The notes beneath the pieces were generated by a model, which saw only the letters and a program-made list of their open reading frames with translations, did no database searches and was not told the DNA's origin. A program made the position numbers and the translations under genes. Of a stretch of DNA of 7,857 bases, positions 1-7,492 are shown piece after piece. The stretch spans positions 1 to 7,857 of the forward strand of contig JAKSCN010000397.1 in assembly GCA_022360595.1 (NCBI GenBank), given 5' to 3'. Numbering within the stretch: position 1 is the stretch's first letter; every line of letters starts with the position of its first letter. The DNA comes from Chromatiales bacterium. Its GTDB lineage: Bacteria; Pseudomonadota; Gammaproteobacteria; Chromatiales; Chromatiaceae.

Positions 1-192
1 AAGGCGCGTACATCGATTCTATTCAAAACGATGCAGGTGGTGCGCTTCTATGATCAGAGGCGTCATGTCCTGATCTACCTCACCTATAGCGATAAGTTGA
101 TTGAGGGGTCACCTAAAAACAGTATTTCTGTTGTGCCGGTGTTGCCTTGGCCGGGGAGTGAGCAGGCTCCGGTTGCTATCGGGAGCCAATAG
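1..192 (+). CDS. creA: CreA family protein, C-terminal part (5' end outside window)
   Basis: Frame 1 is open from the window edge to a TAG at 190-192 and gives the last 63 residues of a protein. The stretch KARTSILFKTMQVVRFYD, then YLTYSDKLIEGSPKNS and VVPVLPW, closely resembles the C-terminus of E. coli CreA as I remember it (RTSLVFKSLQVVRFYD, YLAYSDKVVEGSPKN, VPIMPW). CreA is a small, probably periplasmic protein of unknown biochemical role, named for its position beside creBCD in E. coli. The N-terminus, including any signal peptide, lies outside the window. About ten residues follow the PW motif, slightly longer than in E. coli. A terminator-like hairpin follows about 30 bases after the stop. 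The family assignment is firm; the function is not known. Confidence 0.85.
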   Translation, partial: KARTSILFKTMQVVRFYDQRRHVLIYLTYSDKLIEGSPKNSISVVPVLPWPGSEQAPVAIGSQ

Positions 193-223
193 TCAAAAAA
201 GGTCTACAGACTCCTATCCGCAA

Positions 224-260
224 GGAAATCCTGCTATCCTAGCGGGCTTTCCCTTTTATT
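224..260 (+). terminator. Terminator-like hairpin between creA and argS
   Basis: Bases 230-236 (CCTGCTA) pair with 240-246 (TAGCGGG) around a 3-base loop. The stem continues past one mismatch with GGAAA at 224-228 against TTTCC at 248-252, and CTTTTATT follows. This looks like an intrinsic terminator for creA. It ends only 24 bases before the argS ATG, which leaves no room for a complete promoter in between. argS must therefore be read through this hairpin, or start from a promoter upstream of it. Confidence 0.55.
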
Positions 261-284
261 GCCCTTGCGACTTTCAGGTAGACA

Positions 285-2045
285 ATGAAAATCCAGATCC
301 AGCAGTTGATAACCCAGGCCTTGGAGCAGATCGCCAGTGATGGCGTCATTACGCCGGAGCAGATTCCTGTACCCATTATCGACCGCACCCGAGACAACCG
401 CCACGGCGACTTCGCCTGTAATGTGGCGATGGTGCTGGCGAAGGCTGCGCGGAGTAAACCACGGGATCTGGCTGAAAAGATTGTCGCCGCTTTGCCGGAG
501 AGTGAGCTGATCACCCAGGTAGAGATCGCCGGACCGGGTTTTATCAATTTCTATCTGGCCGAATCCGCTTACCATGCGTTGGTGCCTCAGATCATCAAGC
601 AGGGGCATGATTTTGGTCGCAGTGAATCGGGTAAAGGCAAACGCGTGCAGGTGGAGTTTGTCTCGGCTAACCCGACCGGGCCTCTGCATGTGGGACATGG
701 CCGTGGTGCTGCCTATGGCGCGGTAGTGGCCGATCTGCTGGAGGCGATGGGCTTTGAGGTGCACCGCGAGTACTACGTCAATGATGCCGGCCGCCAAATG
801 GATATTCTCGCCACCAGTGTTTGGTTGCGTTATCTGGAACTCTGCGATGAGAACCTCACCTTCCCGGTAAATGGATACAAAGGTGACTATGTCTGGGATA
901 TTGCTGCTACGCTGCATCGTGAACACGGTGAGGTCTATAAGCAGAAGGCCGAAGAGGTGTTTGCTGATATTCCCGCCGATGAGCCGGCCGGTGGTGACAA
1001 AGAGAAGCATATCGATGGGCTGATCGTGCGCGCCAAGCAGTTGTTGGGCGACAACCGTTACCGTTTTGTCTTTGAGCTTGGGCTGAACACTATTCTGGAT
1101 GACATCCGTGATGATCTCTCGCTATTCGGCGTCAATTATGAAGAGTGGTACTCCGAGCGCAGTTTGACTGAGTCGGGAGCGGTGAATCGCGCTATCGAAA
1201 GGCTGCGCAACGCTGGTCATCTTTACGAACAGAACGGCGCACTCTGGTTCCGCTCCACCGAGTTTGGCGATGAGAAAGATCGTGTCGTGGTGCGTGACAA
1301 CGGCCAGACCACCTATTTCGCCTCCGATATCGCCTACCACATGGATAAGCTGGAGCGCGGTTTTGATCGTGTTATCGATGTCTGGGGCGCTGATCACCAC
1401 GGTTATGTGCCCCGCGTAAAGGCTGCGTTGACTGCCCTGGGGGACGATGCCTCCAGGCTGGATGTCCTGTTGGTGCAGTTCGCCGTGCTCTACCGTGGTG
1501 GTGAGAAGGTGCAGATGTCCACCCGCTCCGGGGAGTTTGTCACTCTGCGTGAGCTGCGCAAAGAGGTAGGCTCGGATGCGGCGCGCTTCTTCTATGTGAT
1601 GCGCAAGTGTGAGCAGCACATGGATTTCGATCTCGATCTGGCCAAGTCCCAGTCCAACGAGAACCCGGCTTACTATGTCCAGTACGCTCATGCGCGGGTC
1701 TGCAGCGTGTTGGCCCAGGCGGCCGAGAAAGGCATTGATGTTGAGATCAGTGATGGGATGTCCAATCTGGAGCGCCTCACCGAAGAGCATGAACAGTCCC
1801 TGCTGAAGACTCTGGCCCGTTATCCGGAAGTACTGGAATCGTCGGCCATGAATGAAGAGCCCCATCAGCTCACCCACTATGTGCGTGAGCTGGCCAACGA
1901 GTTCCACACCTACTACAACGCTCATCTGTTCCTGGTGGATGATGTTGCCTTGCGTGATGCGCGTATCAAGCTGATTCTGGCGGTACGTCAGGTGTTGCGA
2001 AATGGCCTGAACCTGCTGGGCGTTTCAGCGCCGGAGCGCATGTAA
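285..2045 (+). CDS. argS: Arginyl-tRNA synthetase
   Basis: This cytoplasmic class I aminoacyl-tRNA synthetase attaches arginine to tRNA-Arg using ATP. The 586 residues match the usual length (577 in E. coli). An N-terminal additional domain covers roughly residues 1-110, with HGDFACNVAM near 40-49 and GPGFINFYL near 83-91. The nucleotide-binding HIGH motif appears as HVGH at 135-138 within SANPTGPLHVGHG. The KMSKS-equivalent is VQMSTRSG near 409-416, the degenerate form usual for ArgS. The alpha-helical anticodon-binding domain occupies about 460-586, starting near NPAYYVQYAHAR and ending LNLLGVSAPERM. The ATG has a modest AGGT Shine-Dalgarno sequence at 276-279, five bases upstream. The stop codon directly abuts the next gene's ATG. 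The long antisense frames inside it are shadows. All motifs are intact, so the identity is essentially certain. Confidence 0.98.
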   Translation: MKIQIQQLITQALEQIASDGVITPEQIPVPIIDRTRDNRHGDFACNVAMVLAKAARSKPRDLAEKIVAALPESELITQVEIAGPGFINFYLAESAYHALVPQIIKQGHDFGRSESGKGKRVQVEFVSANPTGPLHVGHGRGAAYGAVVADLLEAMGFEVHREYYVNDAGRQMDILATSVWLRYLELCDENLTFPVNGYKGDYVWDIAATLHREHGEVYKQKAEEVFADIPADEPAGGDKEKHIDGLIVRAKQLLGDNRYRFVFELGLNTILDDIRDDLSLFGVNYEEWYSERSLTESGAVNRAIERLRNAGHLYEQNGALWFRSTEFGDEKDRVVVRDNGQTTYFASDIAYHMDKLERGFDRVIDVWGADHHGYVPRVKAALTALGDDASRLDVLLVQFAVLYRGGEKVQMSTRSGEFVTLRELRKEVGSDAARFFYVMRKCEQHMDFDLDLAKSQSNENPAYYVQYAHARVCSVLAQAAEKGIDVEISDGMSNLERLTEEHEQSLLKTLARYPEVLESSAMNEEPHQLTHYVRELANEFHTYYNAHLFLVDDVALRDARIKLILAVRQVLRNGLNLLGVSAPERM

Positions 2046-2690
2046 ATGGCGAAAGACTATAAGCGCCGGGCAGCCCCCGCCAAGAAGAAGCAGAAAAAGC
2101 CGGTCCCTGGTTGGATCTGGTTTATCGGTGGGTTGCTGGTCGGGCTCTTTTTCAGTGGCCTGGCCTGGTTGAAGCTGGGCCCTGCCGAGCAGGTGACGGT
2201 TATTCAGCAGATGCCGCCGAAAGAGGCGGAGAAGAAGCCAGAGAAAAAAACGGAGCCTAAAAAGACTGAGCCGGAACCGGAGACGGCCAAGCCACGTTTT
2301 GATTTCTACACCATCCTGCCCGAGATGGAGGTGGTGGTGCCTGATCCCGAACCTGAGCTGAAACCTCAGCCCAAGCCCCAGGTGAGAGAGGTGGCTGATA
2401 CCGCTCATCAGATTGCCGCTGAGGCAAAGCCTTCCCAAAAAGCGCCAGCAAGGGCAAGCGGTTACATGTTGCAGATGGGGTCCTTCCGCAAATATGCCGA
2501 TGCCGATCGTCTCAAGGCGAGTCTGGCGCTGATTGGCATGCAGGCGGAGATCCAGAAAGTGACCATCAACAGCGGTGAAGTGTTCCACCGGGTGCGTTCC
2601 GGGCCGTATAGCCGCGATCAGGTCAACAAGCTGCGCGCCAAGCTGAAAGAGAACAAGATCAGCAGTCTGGTCATTAAACTGAAGGGTTAA
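2046..2690 (+). CDS. SPOR-domain membrane protein, FtsN-like
   Basis: This is a 214-residue bitopic membrane protein with the FtsN layout. A short basic cytoplasmic tail (about 1-21, KRRAAPAKKKQKK) is followed by one membrane segment at about 23-43. A long Lys/Glu/Pro-rich linker spans about 48-137, and a C-terminal SPOR domain spans about 139-212 (YMLQMGSFRKYADADRL, then FHRVRSGPYSRDQV). SPOR domains bind glycan strands lacking stem peptides at the septum, so a role in division or envelope maintenance is likely. The linker segment RFDFYTILPEMEVVVPD recurs in the SPOR proteins next to argS in other gammaproteobacteria. The ATG directly follows the argS TAA; its Shine-Dalgarno GGAG lies inside argS at 2033-2036, nine bases upstream. 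Whether it is the true FtsN or a paralogue cannot be told here, so no symbol is given. Confidence 0.93.
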   Translation: MAKDYKRRAAPAKKKQKKPVPGWIWFIGGLLVGLFFSGLAWLKLGPAEQVTVIQQMPPKEAEKKPEKKTEPKKTEPEPETAKPRFDFYTILPEMEVVVPDPEPELKPQPKPQVREVADTAHQIAAEAKPSQKAPARASGYMLQMGSFRKYADADRLKASLALIGMQAEIQKVTINSGEVFHRVRSGPYSRDQVNKLRAKLKENKISSLVIKLKG

Positions 2691-2743
2691 CAGGCCCTGG
2701 TAAGTAGGCCGCGGCTGCGTTGTGCTCCTTGAAAAGGGCCTGT
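2686..2743. repeat. Inverted repeat between convergent genes, first copy of a shared 13-mer
   Basis: ACAGGCCCT at 2690-2698 is repeated inverted as AGGGCCTGT at 2735-2743, a perfect 9-bp stem with 36 bases between. The 13-mer GTTAACAGGCCCT at 2686-2698 overlaps the stop codon of the SPOR gene and recurs exactly at 7635-7647. The element fills most of the 90-base gap between the SPOR gene and the convergent propeller gene. It could act as a weak bidirectional terminator, but neither arm is followed by a good T-run. A fragment of a dispersed intergenic repeat is the alternative. Confidence 0.45.
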
Positions 2744-2780
2744 CTTTCCCTGTGAAGCGCTGAACCTACCGCATGACACG

Positions 2781-4472
2781 CTAGAACCAACCAAATTCTG
2801 TCCCAAACATTGCCGCTAACATAAAGGTCAGGGAAGCAATCCAGAGTAGAGTCATCCTGGGATTGCTTCTGAACCGTGTCCACATCATCTGTTCCGTTGA
2901 GATAGAAGTGGCCTGTTTGAGCAGCGGATAGAGATGCTCAACCAGTTGGTTTTCAGCGAATATCGGTTGGTTGGTCCTTAGCATGATGGTGAGATTGTTG
3001 ACTCCGATGAAATTGGCCGAGTAGTAGATGCTCTTACCACACCCCGCGCTGTACTTGTCTTTGCCGACCGACAGGATCAACTGATCGTTATTGATGCCAA
3101 TCTTCTGGGTTGAGAGCTTATGGAACATAATGAATGAAAGGGTCAGCACCGGGATCAGTGAAGCCAGCATTAGAACCAGTTTTAGGGGAACCTCGGCGTT
3201 TATCTGAAATATTACAAAGCCGATGCCCAGTATAAGGAAGATGGGCATCCCGATGGATATGCTTTTCATGCGTTTGATTTTTGGCAGCACCTCAATCCAC
3301 ACAATATCCGGTGAGTGAGGGTCGAAGTCCTGTTCAGCGAGGGACGGCTTAGGCGGTGGGCTATAACCGGCTAAACTCTGTCGCAGGCCGATCACCATGC
3401 CCCCAAGAAGTGCCACCACAAACAATCCGATAAAAAACTTCATCCAAAAGTAGTGGCTGTCCCGGGCCTGCTGGTATTCGGCTATACGCTGGAACAGCGG
3501 GCCGTTTTTAAACTCTCCCAATAACTCGCCCTGCAGGCTGTAGCGATAAATTTTGCTGTTGTGGTAGTCGCTGATGAGGACTTGGTTATCGGTGCTCGCC
3601 ATGGAGAAGAGATCTGCGTCCTGTGGCGTTTCGAGTTTATCGATTGGATCGCCTTCGTGTGAAAAGCGGATCACCTCGCCATTCGCCATGCTGGGGGTGT
3701 AGTTGATTACCCAGATCTCCTCCTCGGTCACCAGCAGCGAGGCTGGAAAATTGTTGCTGGTGAACGCTGTTTTGTCTGTTTTGAAAGAGCGTTCGGTATC
3801 TTTTGTCAGGTGGCCATCGGTGAGTGTGTAGACTGAGAGTTCGTGCCGATTGGTGTTGGCAACGTACAGCCGGTCATCGTTGAAGAGGAGTTGGTTGGGA
3901 AACTTAAGCTGTGTATCGGTTTTGGTTAAAAGCGTGCCGTCAGTGGTGTAGACCTTGAGGGCGTGGCGGGAGCTGTCGGTCAGGAAAACACGGTCGGTGT
4001 CCCAGTCGATATTCAGATGGAAAGTATCGTTAAGATTAAGCGGGGGATTGCCGAAGGGAGAGCAGGCGTGGTTATCCAATTGGCAACGCATCAATCCCTG
4101 ATCATTGTTGTTTGCCGTGTCTGGGGTGGTGTTTTTCATGCGGGCATAGCGTTGGGTATTTGATACCAACGTGCTGTTGTTTACCCCTTGGCGGATGAGT
4201 AGGTCGCCGTTGCTGAAAAAGGCGAAATCCCCGATACGAGAGTGGGCGCCAAGCGTGTTCAAGTCGATGATGCGATAGTGATTCAGCCCTTGATCGTACT
4301 CGTACAGCTCATCGCCCAGCAGTATAAACAGATGCCCATTGGGCGCCTGGTGCATATGTGTCAGGTGCGGCAGCTCGATTGAGGCGTTGTAGTTGAGGTA
4401 GATCGGGGTGCCCAGCAGACCGAACAGAGCCAGTATCAGAACGATGGCGAGCGGTGACAGTTCCTTTCCCAT
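2781..4472 (-). CDS. Uncharacterised multi-pass membrane protein with NHL-like beta-propeller
   Basis: I do not recognise this 563-residue protein. A hydrophobic anchor at about 7-27 is followed by a soluble region of about 310 residues with six propeller-like repeats, starting near 36, 80, 152, 191, 242 and 285. The clearest are RLYVANTNRHELSVYTLTDG, VFLTDSSRHALKVYTTDG and VLISDYHNSKIYRYSLQG, which fit the NHL pattern. C130 and C137 could form a disulphide. Four more membrane segments follow, near 344-363, 405-423, 429-450 and 541-557. The loops at 364-404 and 451-540 are probably cytoplasmic; the second, mixed beta-rich, might be a PH-like fold, which is a guess. The inferred topology puts the propeller outside. 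The ATG has a strong AAAGGAG nine bases upstream (4482-4488). It lies 87 bases after feoC on the same strand, so co-transcription with feo is possible. Ligand and function are unknown. Confidence 0.88.
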   Translation of the reverse strand: MGKELSPLAIVLILALFGLLGTPIYLNYNASIELPHLTHMHQAPNGHLFILLGDELYEYDQGLNHYRIIDLNTLGAHSRIGDFAFFSNGDLLIRQGVNNSTLVSNTQRYARMKNTTPDTANNNDQGLMRCQLDNHACSPFGNPPLNLNDTFHLNIDWDTDRVFLTDSSRHALKVYTTDGTLLTKTDTQLKFPNQLLFNDDRLYVANTNRHELSVYTLTDGHLTKDTERSFKTDKTAFTSNNFPASLLVTEEEIWVINYTPSMANGEVIRFSHEGDPIDKLETPQDADLFSMASTDNQVLISDYHNSKIYRYSLQGELLGEFKNGPLFQRIAEYQQARDSHYFWMKFFIGLFVVALLGGMVIGLRQSLAGYSPPPKPSLAEQDFDPHSPDIVWIEVLPKIKRMKSISIGMPIFLILGIGFVIFQINAEVPLKLVLMLASLIPVLTLSFIMFHKLSTQKIGINNDQLILSVGKDKYSAGCGKSIYYSANFIGVNNLTIMLRTNQPIFAENQLVEHLYPLLKQATSISTEQMMWTRFRSNPRMTLLWIASLTFMLAAMFGTEFGWF

Positions 4473-4501
4473 ATCAGCAGGCTCCTTTGATAAGAGCGTG
4501 C

Positions 4502-4531
4502 ATAATACAGTGAGTGATCAAGGTTGACCAA
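4502..4531 (-). promoter_or_regulatory. Possible promoter of the propeller gene
   Basis: On the minus strand a good -10 (TATTAT, 4502-4507) sits 18 bases from a weak -35 (TTGGTC, 4526-4531), about 30 bases ahead of the start codon. TTGATC at 4516-4521 is a better -35 hexamer but only 8 bases from the -10. With no obvious terminator after feoC, read-through from feo remains equally possible. Confidence 0.3.
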
Positions 4532-4559
4532 GTTACCCCGAAAAGAAGGAAGGGGCTAT

Positions 4560-4832
4560 TTAGTGCTTATCACAGTGGTCAGGCTTAGTGATGGTATCCT
4601 CACATAAAGCGGGTGAGCCGTTCCAGATATAGATTTCGGTGGCAGCCTGCTCGCATTTGCAACAGCTTCCGCAGGTTTCATCCATTTGTTGGCGTTGTAC
4701 CTTTCCCTTTGCTATCCACATCTCCAGCATGCCGCGCACCGCATCGGGTGTGCTGTCAACGTGTATGGCAATATCGGTTAGTGTTGCCTGGCCACGCTGT
4801 TGCAGATAGCTTTTAATAGCGGAAAGAATCAT
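4560..4832 (-). CDS. feoC: FeoC, small winged-helix protein of the ferrous-iron transporter
   Basis: This 90-residue protein has the FeoC layout. An N-terminal winged-helix domain covers about 1-50 (MILSAIKSYLQQRGQATLTDIA, quoted here in two parts: MILSAIKSYL and QQRGQATLTDIA). A Cys-rich wing follows, with C54, C57, C58 and C60 (CGSCCKC). FeoC is thought to support FeoB, by stabilising it or by sensing iron or oxygen through an Fe-S cluster on these cysteines. The spacing (C-x2-C-C-x-C) is tighter than in E. coli FeoC, and further cysteines lie at C77 and C87 in a longer C-terminal tail, which ends DHCDKH. The start codon overlaps the feoB stop by four bases (ATGA, 4829-4832), a sign of translational coupling. 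The assignment rests on fold-like sequence, the Cys cluster and position, and is strong. Confidence 0.88.
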   Translation of the reverse strand: MILSAIKSYLQQRGQATLTDIAIHVDSTPDAVRGMLEMWIAKGKVQRQQMDETCGSCCKCEQAATEIYIWNGSPALCEDTITKPDHCDKH

Positions 4833-7135
4833 GTACGGGCTGCCTCACCCTGCAACTGCCTGCCGTTTTGCCCCCAAAGCCGCAATCCGGCAACCACTAT
4901 CAGCAAAATGGTGCTCAGGCTGATAATCCAGGTCAGTGAACTGCCGGGATGGGCGCTGTAGGTGGCGGCTTGGTAATAGATGGTTGAGGCGATAAAGGCG
5001 ATGCCTGTTGTCCAGATGGTGACAAACACCATCCAGGCGTGCCCCGCTTCGCGGCTGATCGCACCCAGGGTGGCAACACAGGGAGAGTAGAGCAGGATGA
5101 ACAGCAGATAGGCGAAGGCGCCTGCCTGACCGTCAAAACGAGAGGCCATGGCGCCAAAGATGCCGGTGCTTACTTCTTGGGCTTCGGCGGCTGCGTCGGT
5201 AGAACTCAGGTCACCCACATCCAGGCCCAGTGGGTCGAGGATGGTGTCCCGCACAGCGGCCAGGTTTTCAGGGATGGATGCTGCAGCCTCCTGAAGCGTG
5301 CCCAGTAGACTAAAGGGTTTTTCCTCAGCGTTGCCTCCGGCTTCATTTTCTGCCAGTTGGGTGTAGATGGAGTCAAGAGTGCCAACTACCACCTCTTTGG
5401 CCAATACGCCGGTGAAGATGCCTACAGTGGCTGGCCAGTTCTCCTCCTTCACGCCCAGTGGTGAGAGCAGTGGCGTGAGGGTTTTGGCGGTGGCGCTAAG
5501 CACGGAGTTTTCGCTGTCGTGATTGCCAAAAGAGCCGTCGGTGCCTATAGAGTTGAGAATGTTCAAACCCAGCACCATGATGACGATTACTTTCCCCGCA
5601 TCGCGAATGAATAACTTAACTCGGTCCCAGGTGCGCAGGCTGACGCCTTTGAATGTGGGGAGATGGTAGGGCGGTAGCTCCATCATAAAGCCGCTGCTCT
5701 GACCGCTGAGCAGGGTCTGACGCATAATCAGACCGGTCAGTACCGCAATGGCAATACCAATCAGGTAGAGAAGGAAGACCAGGTTCTGTCCGTTGGTCGG
5801 AAAGAAGGCGGCTGCGAATAGGGCATAGACCGGCAGGCGGGCGCCACAAGACATGAACGGATTCATCAGAATCGTCAACTTGCGTTCGCGCTCATTTTCC
5901 AGGGTGCGAGTGGCCATCACTGCAGGGACATTACAACCGAAACCAACAATCAGCGGGACAAATGCCTTGCCGGGTAGGCCAATTGCGCGCATGGCGCGAT
6001 CCATCACAAAGGCCGCGCGGGCCATGTAGCCGGTGTCTTCCAGTACCGATAGGAATAGATAGAGGCAGGCGATGATTGGGATAAAGGTGGCCACCACCTG
6101 TATACCCCCGCCAGCACCTTCCGCCAGAAACAGGATGAGCCACTCAGGGGCCCCCATACTTTGCAGCCAGTTGCCCAGACCATCGACAACGATGGCCCCC
6201 ACGGCGATATCGAAGAAGTCGATAAACGCACCACCTATATTAATGGTGAACATGAACATCAGGTACATCACCACCAGAAAGATCGGAATGCCGAGGACCC
6301 GGTTCAGTACCACTTTATCGATACGGTCGGAGAGGGTTTTACCGACTTTGCCCTGCTCTTTGACCGCCTTCTGGGTCAAGGCGTGAGCATGACCATAGCG
6401 GGAGTCGGCGATATAGATATCCGCCTCTTCGCCGGTACGCGATTCGATGGTCTGTTGCCACTTTTCCACCAGTGGTCTGATAGCATCGCCTGCAAGTTGA
6501 GAGGCGTGGTTATCCCCCTCCAGCAGCTTCAGAGCCAGCCAGCGGATATTGGCTGTGTCGGTCACCTCTTGTAGCTTGGGTTCAAGCTCGCTAATAGCCT
6601 GTTCTACTACATCGGCATGGGCAACTTGAAAACGCCCCTCGAGTTCAGATGCGGCAATCTGCTGAATTTGATGCTTTAGCTCATCGAGTCCTTCACCGGT
6701 AACGGCTACAACCGGTACCACGGGGCAGCCCAGATCTTTGCTTAAGGTGTCGATATCGACATGAATACCGCGTTTGCGGGCTACATCCATCATGTTCAGG
6801 GCAACCACCATCGGGATACCCATCTCGCGTAACTGGACACTGAAATAGAGATTGCGCTCCAGGTTGGCAGCATCGATGACATTGATGATCATACTGGCAT
6901 CGCGTGACAGCAGATAGTCACGGGTCACCTGTTCATCAATAGAGGAGGCGTCCAAAGAGTAGATACCGGGCAGATCGATAACCCGAACCTCTTCACCGGC
7001 CAGGTTGAAACGACCCTCTTTACGGTCGACGGTAACGCCAGGCCAGTTGCCCGTGGTTTGGCGAATACCTGTGAATGCGTTGAAGAGCGCGGACTTGCCG
7101 CAGTTAGGGTTGCCACCCAGGGCGATCGTTAGCAC
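4829..7135 (-). CDS. feoB: Ferrous iron transporter FeoB
   Basis: FeoB is the GTP-dependent inner-membrane permease that brings Fe2+ into the cytoplasm. The 768 residues match the full-length family (773 in E. coli). The N-terminal G domain has G1 GNPNCGKS at 8-15, G2 around T35 (GVTVD), G3 DLPG at 54-57, G4 NMMD at 114-117 and a G5-like region near 143-150. A helical GDI-like domain spans about 160-270. The membrane part starts near 281 with the Gate and FeoB_C regions. It keeps the conserved cysteines C401 (GFGCNVPAVMATR), C430 (MNPFMSCGARLPVY) and C686 (YSPCVATLGA). A GTG at 7133-7135 was chosen as start because GGAG lies about 6-7 bases upstream and the protein then begins with the usual MLTIALGGNPNCGKS. 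feoA lies 26 bases upstream and feoC overlaps its stop. The gene looks intact. Confidence 0.98.
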   Translation of the reverse strand: MLTIALGGNPNCGKSALFNAFTGIRQTTGNWPGVTVDRKEGRFNLAGEEVRVIDLPGIYSLDASSIDEQVTRDYLLSRDASMIINVIDAANLERNLYFSVQLREMGIPMVVALNMMDVARKRGIHVDIDTLSKDLGCPVVPVVAVTGEGLDELKHQIQQIAASELEGRFQVAHADVVEQAISELEPKLQEVTDTANIRWLALKLLEGDNHASQLAGDAIRPLVEKWQQTIESRTGEEADIYIADSRYGHAHALTQKAVKEQGKVGKTLSDRIDKVVLNRVLGIPIFLVVMYLMFMFTINIGGAFIDFFDIAVGAIVVDGLGNWLQSMGAPEWLILFLAEGAGGGIQVVATFIPIIACLYLFLSVLEDTGYMARAAFVMDRAMRAIGLPGKAFVPLIVGFGCNVPAVMATRTLENERERKLTILMNPFMSCGARLPVYALFAAAFFPTNGQNLVFLLYLIGIAIAVLTGLIMRQTLLSGQSSGFMMELPPYHLPTFKGVSLRTWDRVKLFIRDAGKVIVIMVLGLNILNSIGTDGSFGNHDSENSVLSATAKTLTPLLSPLGVKEENWPATVGIFTGVLAKEVVVGTLDSIYTQLAENEAGGNAEEKPFSLLGTLQEAAASIPENLAAVRDTILDPLGLDVGDLSSTDAAAEAQEVSTGIFGAMASRFDGQAGAFAYLLFILLYSPCVATLGAISREAGHAWMVFVTIWTTGIAFIASTIYYQAATYSAHPGSSLTWIISLSTILLIVVAGLRLWGQNGRQLQGEAART

Positions 7136-7161
7136 GTCCCACTCCGGTTGATTGAGTAGTT

Positions 7162-7425
7162 TCAGTTGGTGTTGTCTAGGGGGTGTAGCAGCAGTTGTGA
7201 AGCAATGGAGCTTCCGAGGGCGACACGCGTGCTCGCAGTGGCGACCACCACGCCCTGGCCGCGATGCTGTAACACGCTAATCTCAGTGCCGACACGTAGT
7301 CCCAGGCTAAGCAGGCGCCTGGATAGGGTGCGGTCGCCGTTGATGGCGGAGATGCGGGCTTTGTGACCAATGGGGAGGTTGTTCAAGCCGATACTTTGGG
7401 AGGGTTCTACAACTTTAGAATCCAT
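7162..7425 (-). CDS. feoA: FeoA, SH3-like accessory protein of ferrous-iron uptake
   Basis: This 87-residue cytoplasmic protein has the SH3-like FeoA core. LPIGHKARISAINGD lies at about 17-31, then the family signature LLSLGLRVGTEISVLQ at about 38-53 (usually LxxLGLxxGxxI), then a strand pair ending VALGSSIASQLLLHPL. FeoA is needed for FeoB function and probably binds its cytoplasmic part. It is about a dozen residues longer than E. coli FeoA (75), mainly through an extra N-terminal segment (MDSKVVEPSQS). The ATG at 7423-7425 is supported by AGGTGG about seven bases upstream. It is the first gene of the feoABC operon, directly behind the promoter and Fur-like site. Confidence 0.95.
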   Translation of the reverse strand: MDSKVVEPSQSIGLNNLPIGHKARISAINGDRTLSRRLLSLGLRVGTEISVLQHRGQGVVVATASTRVALGSSIASQLLLHPLDNTN

Positions 7426-7443
7426 GCTGCCACCACCTAGCTA

Positions 7444-7454
7444 AGAATCATTCT
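7444..7454. promoter_or_regulatory. Fur-box-like operator of the feo operon
   Basis: AGAATCATTCT is a perfect 5-1-5 palindrome centred on 7449. Read on the minus strand in context (GAGAATGATTCTTA) it matches most of the Fur core, with its alternating GATAAT/ATTATC half-sites. It lies just downstream of the predicted -10, about 20-30 bases before the feoA ATG, and AATGATGATA at 7460-7469 could extend it into an array. Repression by Fe-Fur is the expected control of feo in gammaproteobacteria. Confidence 0.65.
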
Positions 7455-7463
7455 CGTTTAATG

Positions 7464-7492
7464 ATGATAGCAGTTAGCTATTTCAAATACAA
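7464..7492 (-). promoter_or_regulatory. Predicted sigma-70 promoter of feoABC
   Basis: On the minus strand TATCAT (-10, 7464-7469; five of six consensus bases) lies 17 bases from TTGTAT (-35, 7487-7492; three of six). A start of transcription near 7457 would place the Fur-like palindrome in the first bases of the transcript. I saw no clear FNR site (TTGAT-N4-ATCAA) upstream, although feo is FNR-activated in E. coli. Confidence 0.5.

Noticed and set aside
234..1010. Long antisense frame (258 codons) opposite argS, with another of 267 codons at 1122-1925
   Set aside because: Both lie wholly opposite well-conserved argS codons and resemble no family; they are frame shadows of a GC-rich gene.
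2674..2883. Minus-strand 69-codon frame across the spacer after the SPOR gene
   Set aside because: It overlaps the end of the propeller gene in another frame and runs through the inverted repeat; there is no support for coding.
4535..4556. Possible terminator after feoC (CCCC at 4536-4539, GGGG at 4552-4555)
   Set aside because: The stem is only four base pairs around a 12-base loop, with no T-run on the minus strand.
4829..7135. Several 60-140 codon frames on both strands inside feoB
   Set aside because: feoB is intact over its full length with all motifs in place, so these are shadows.
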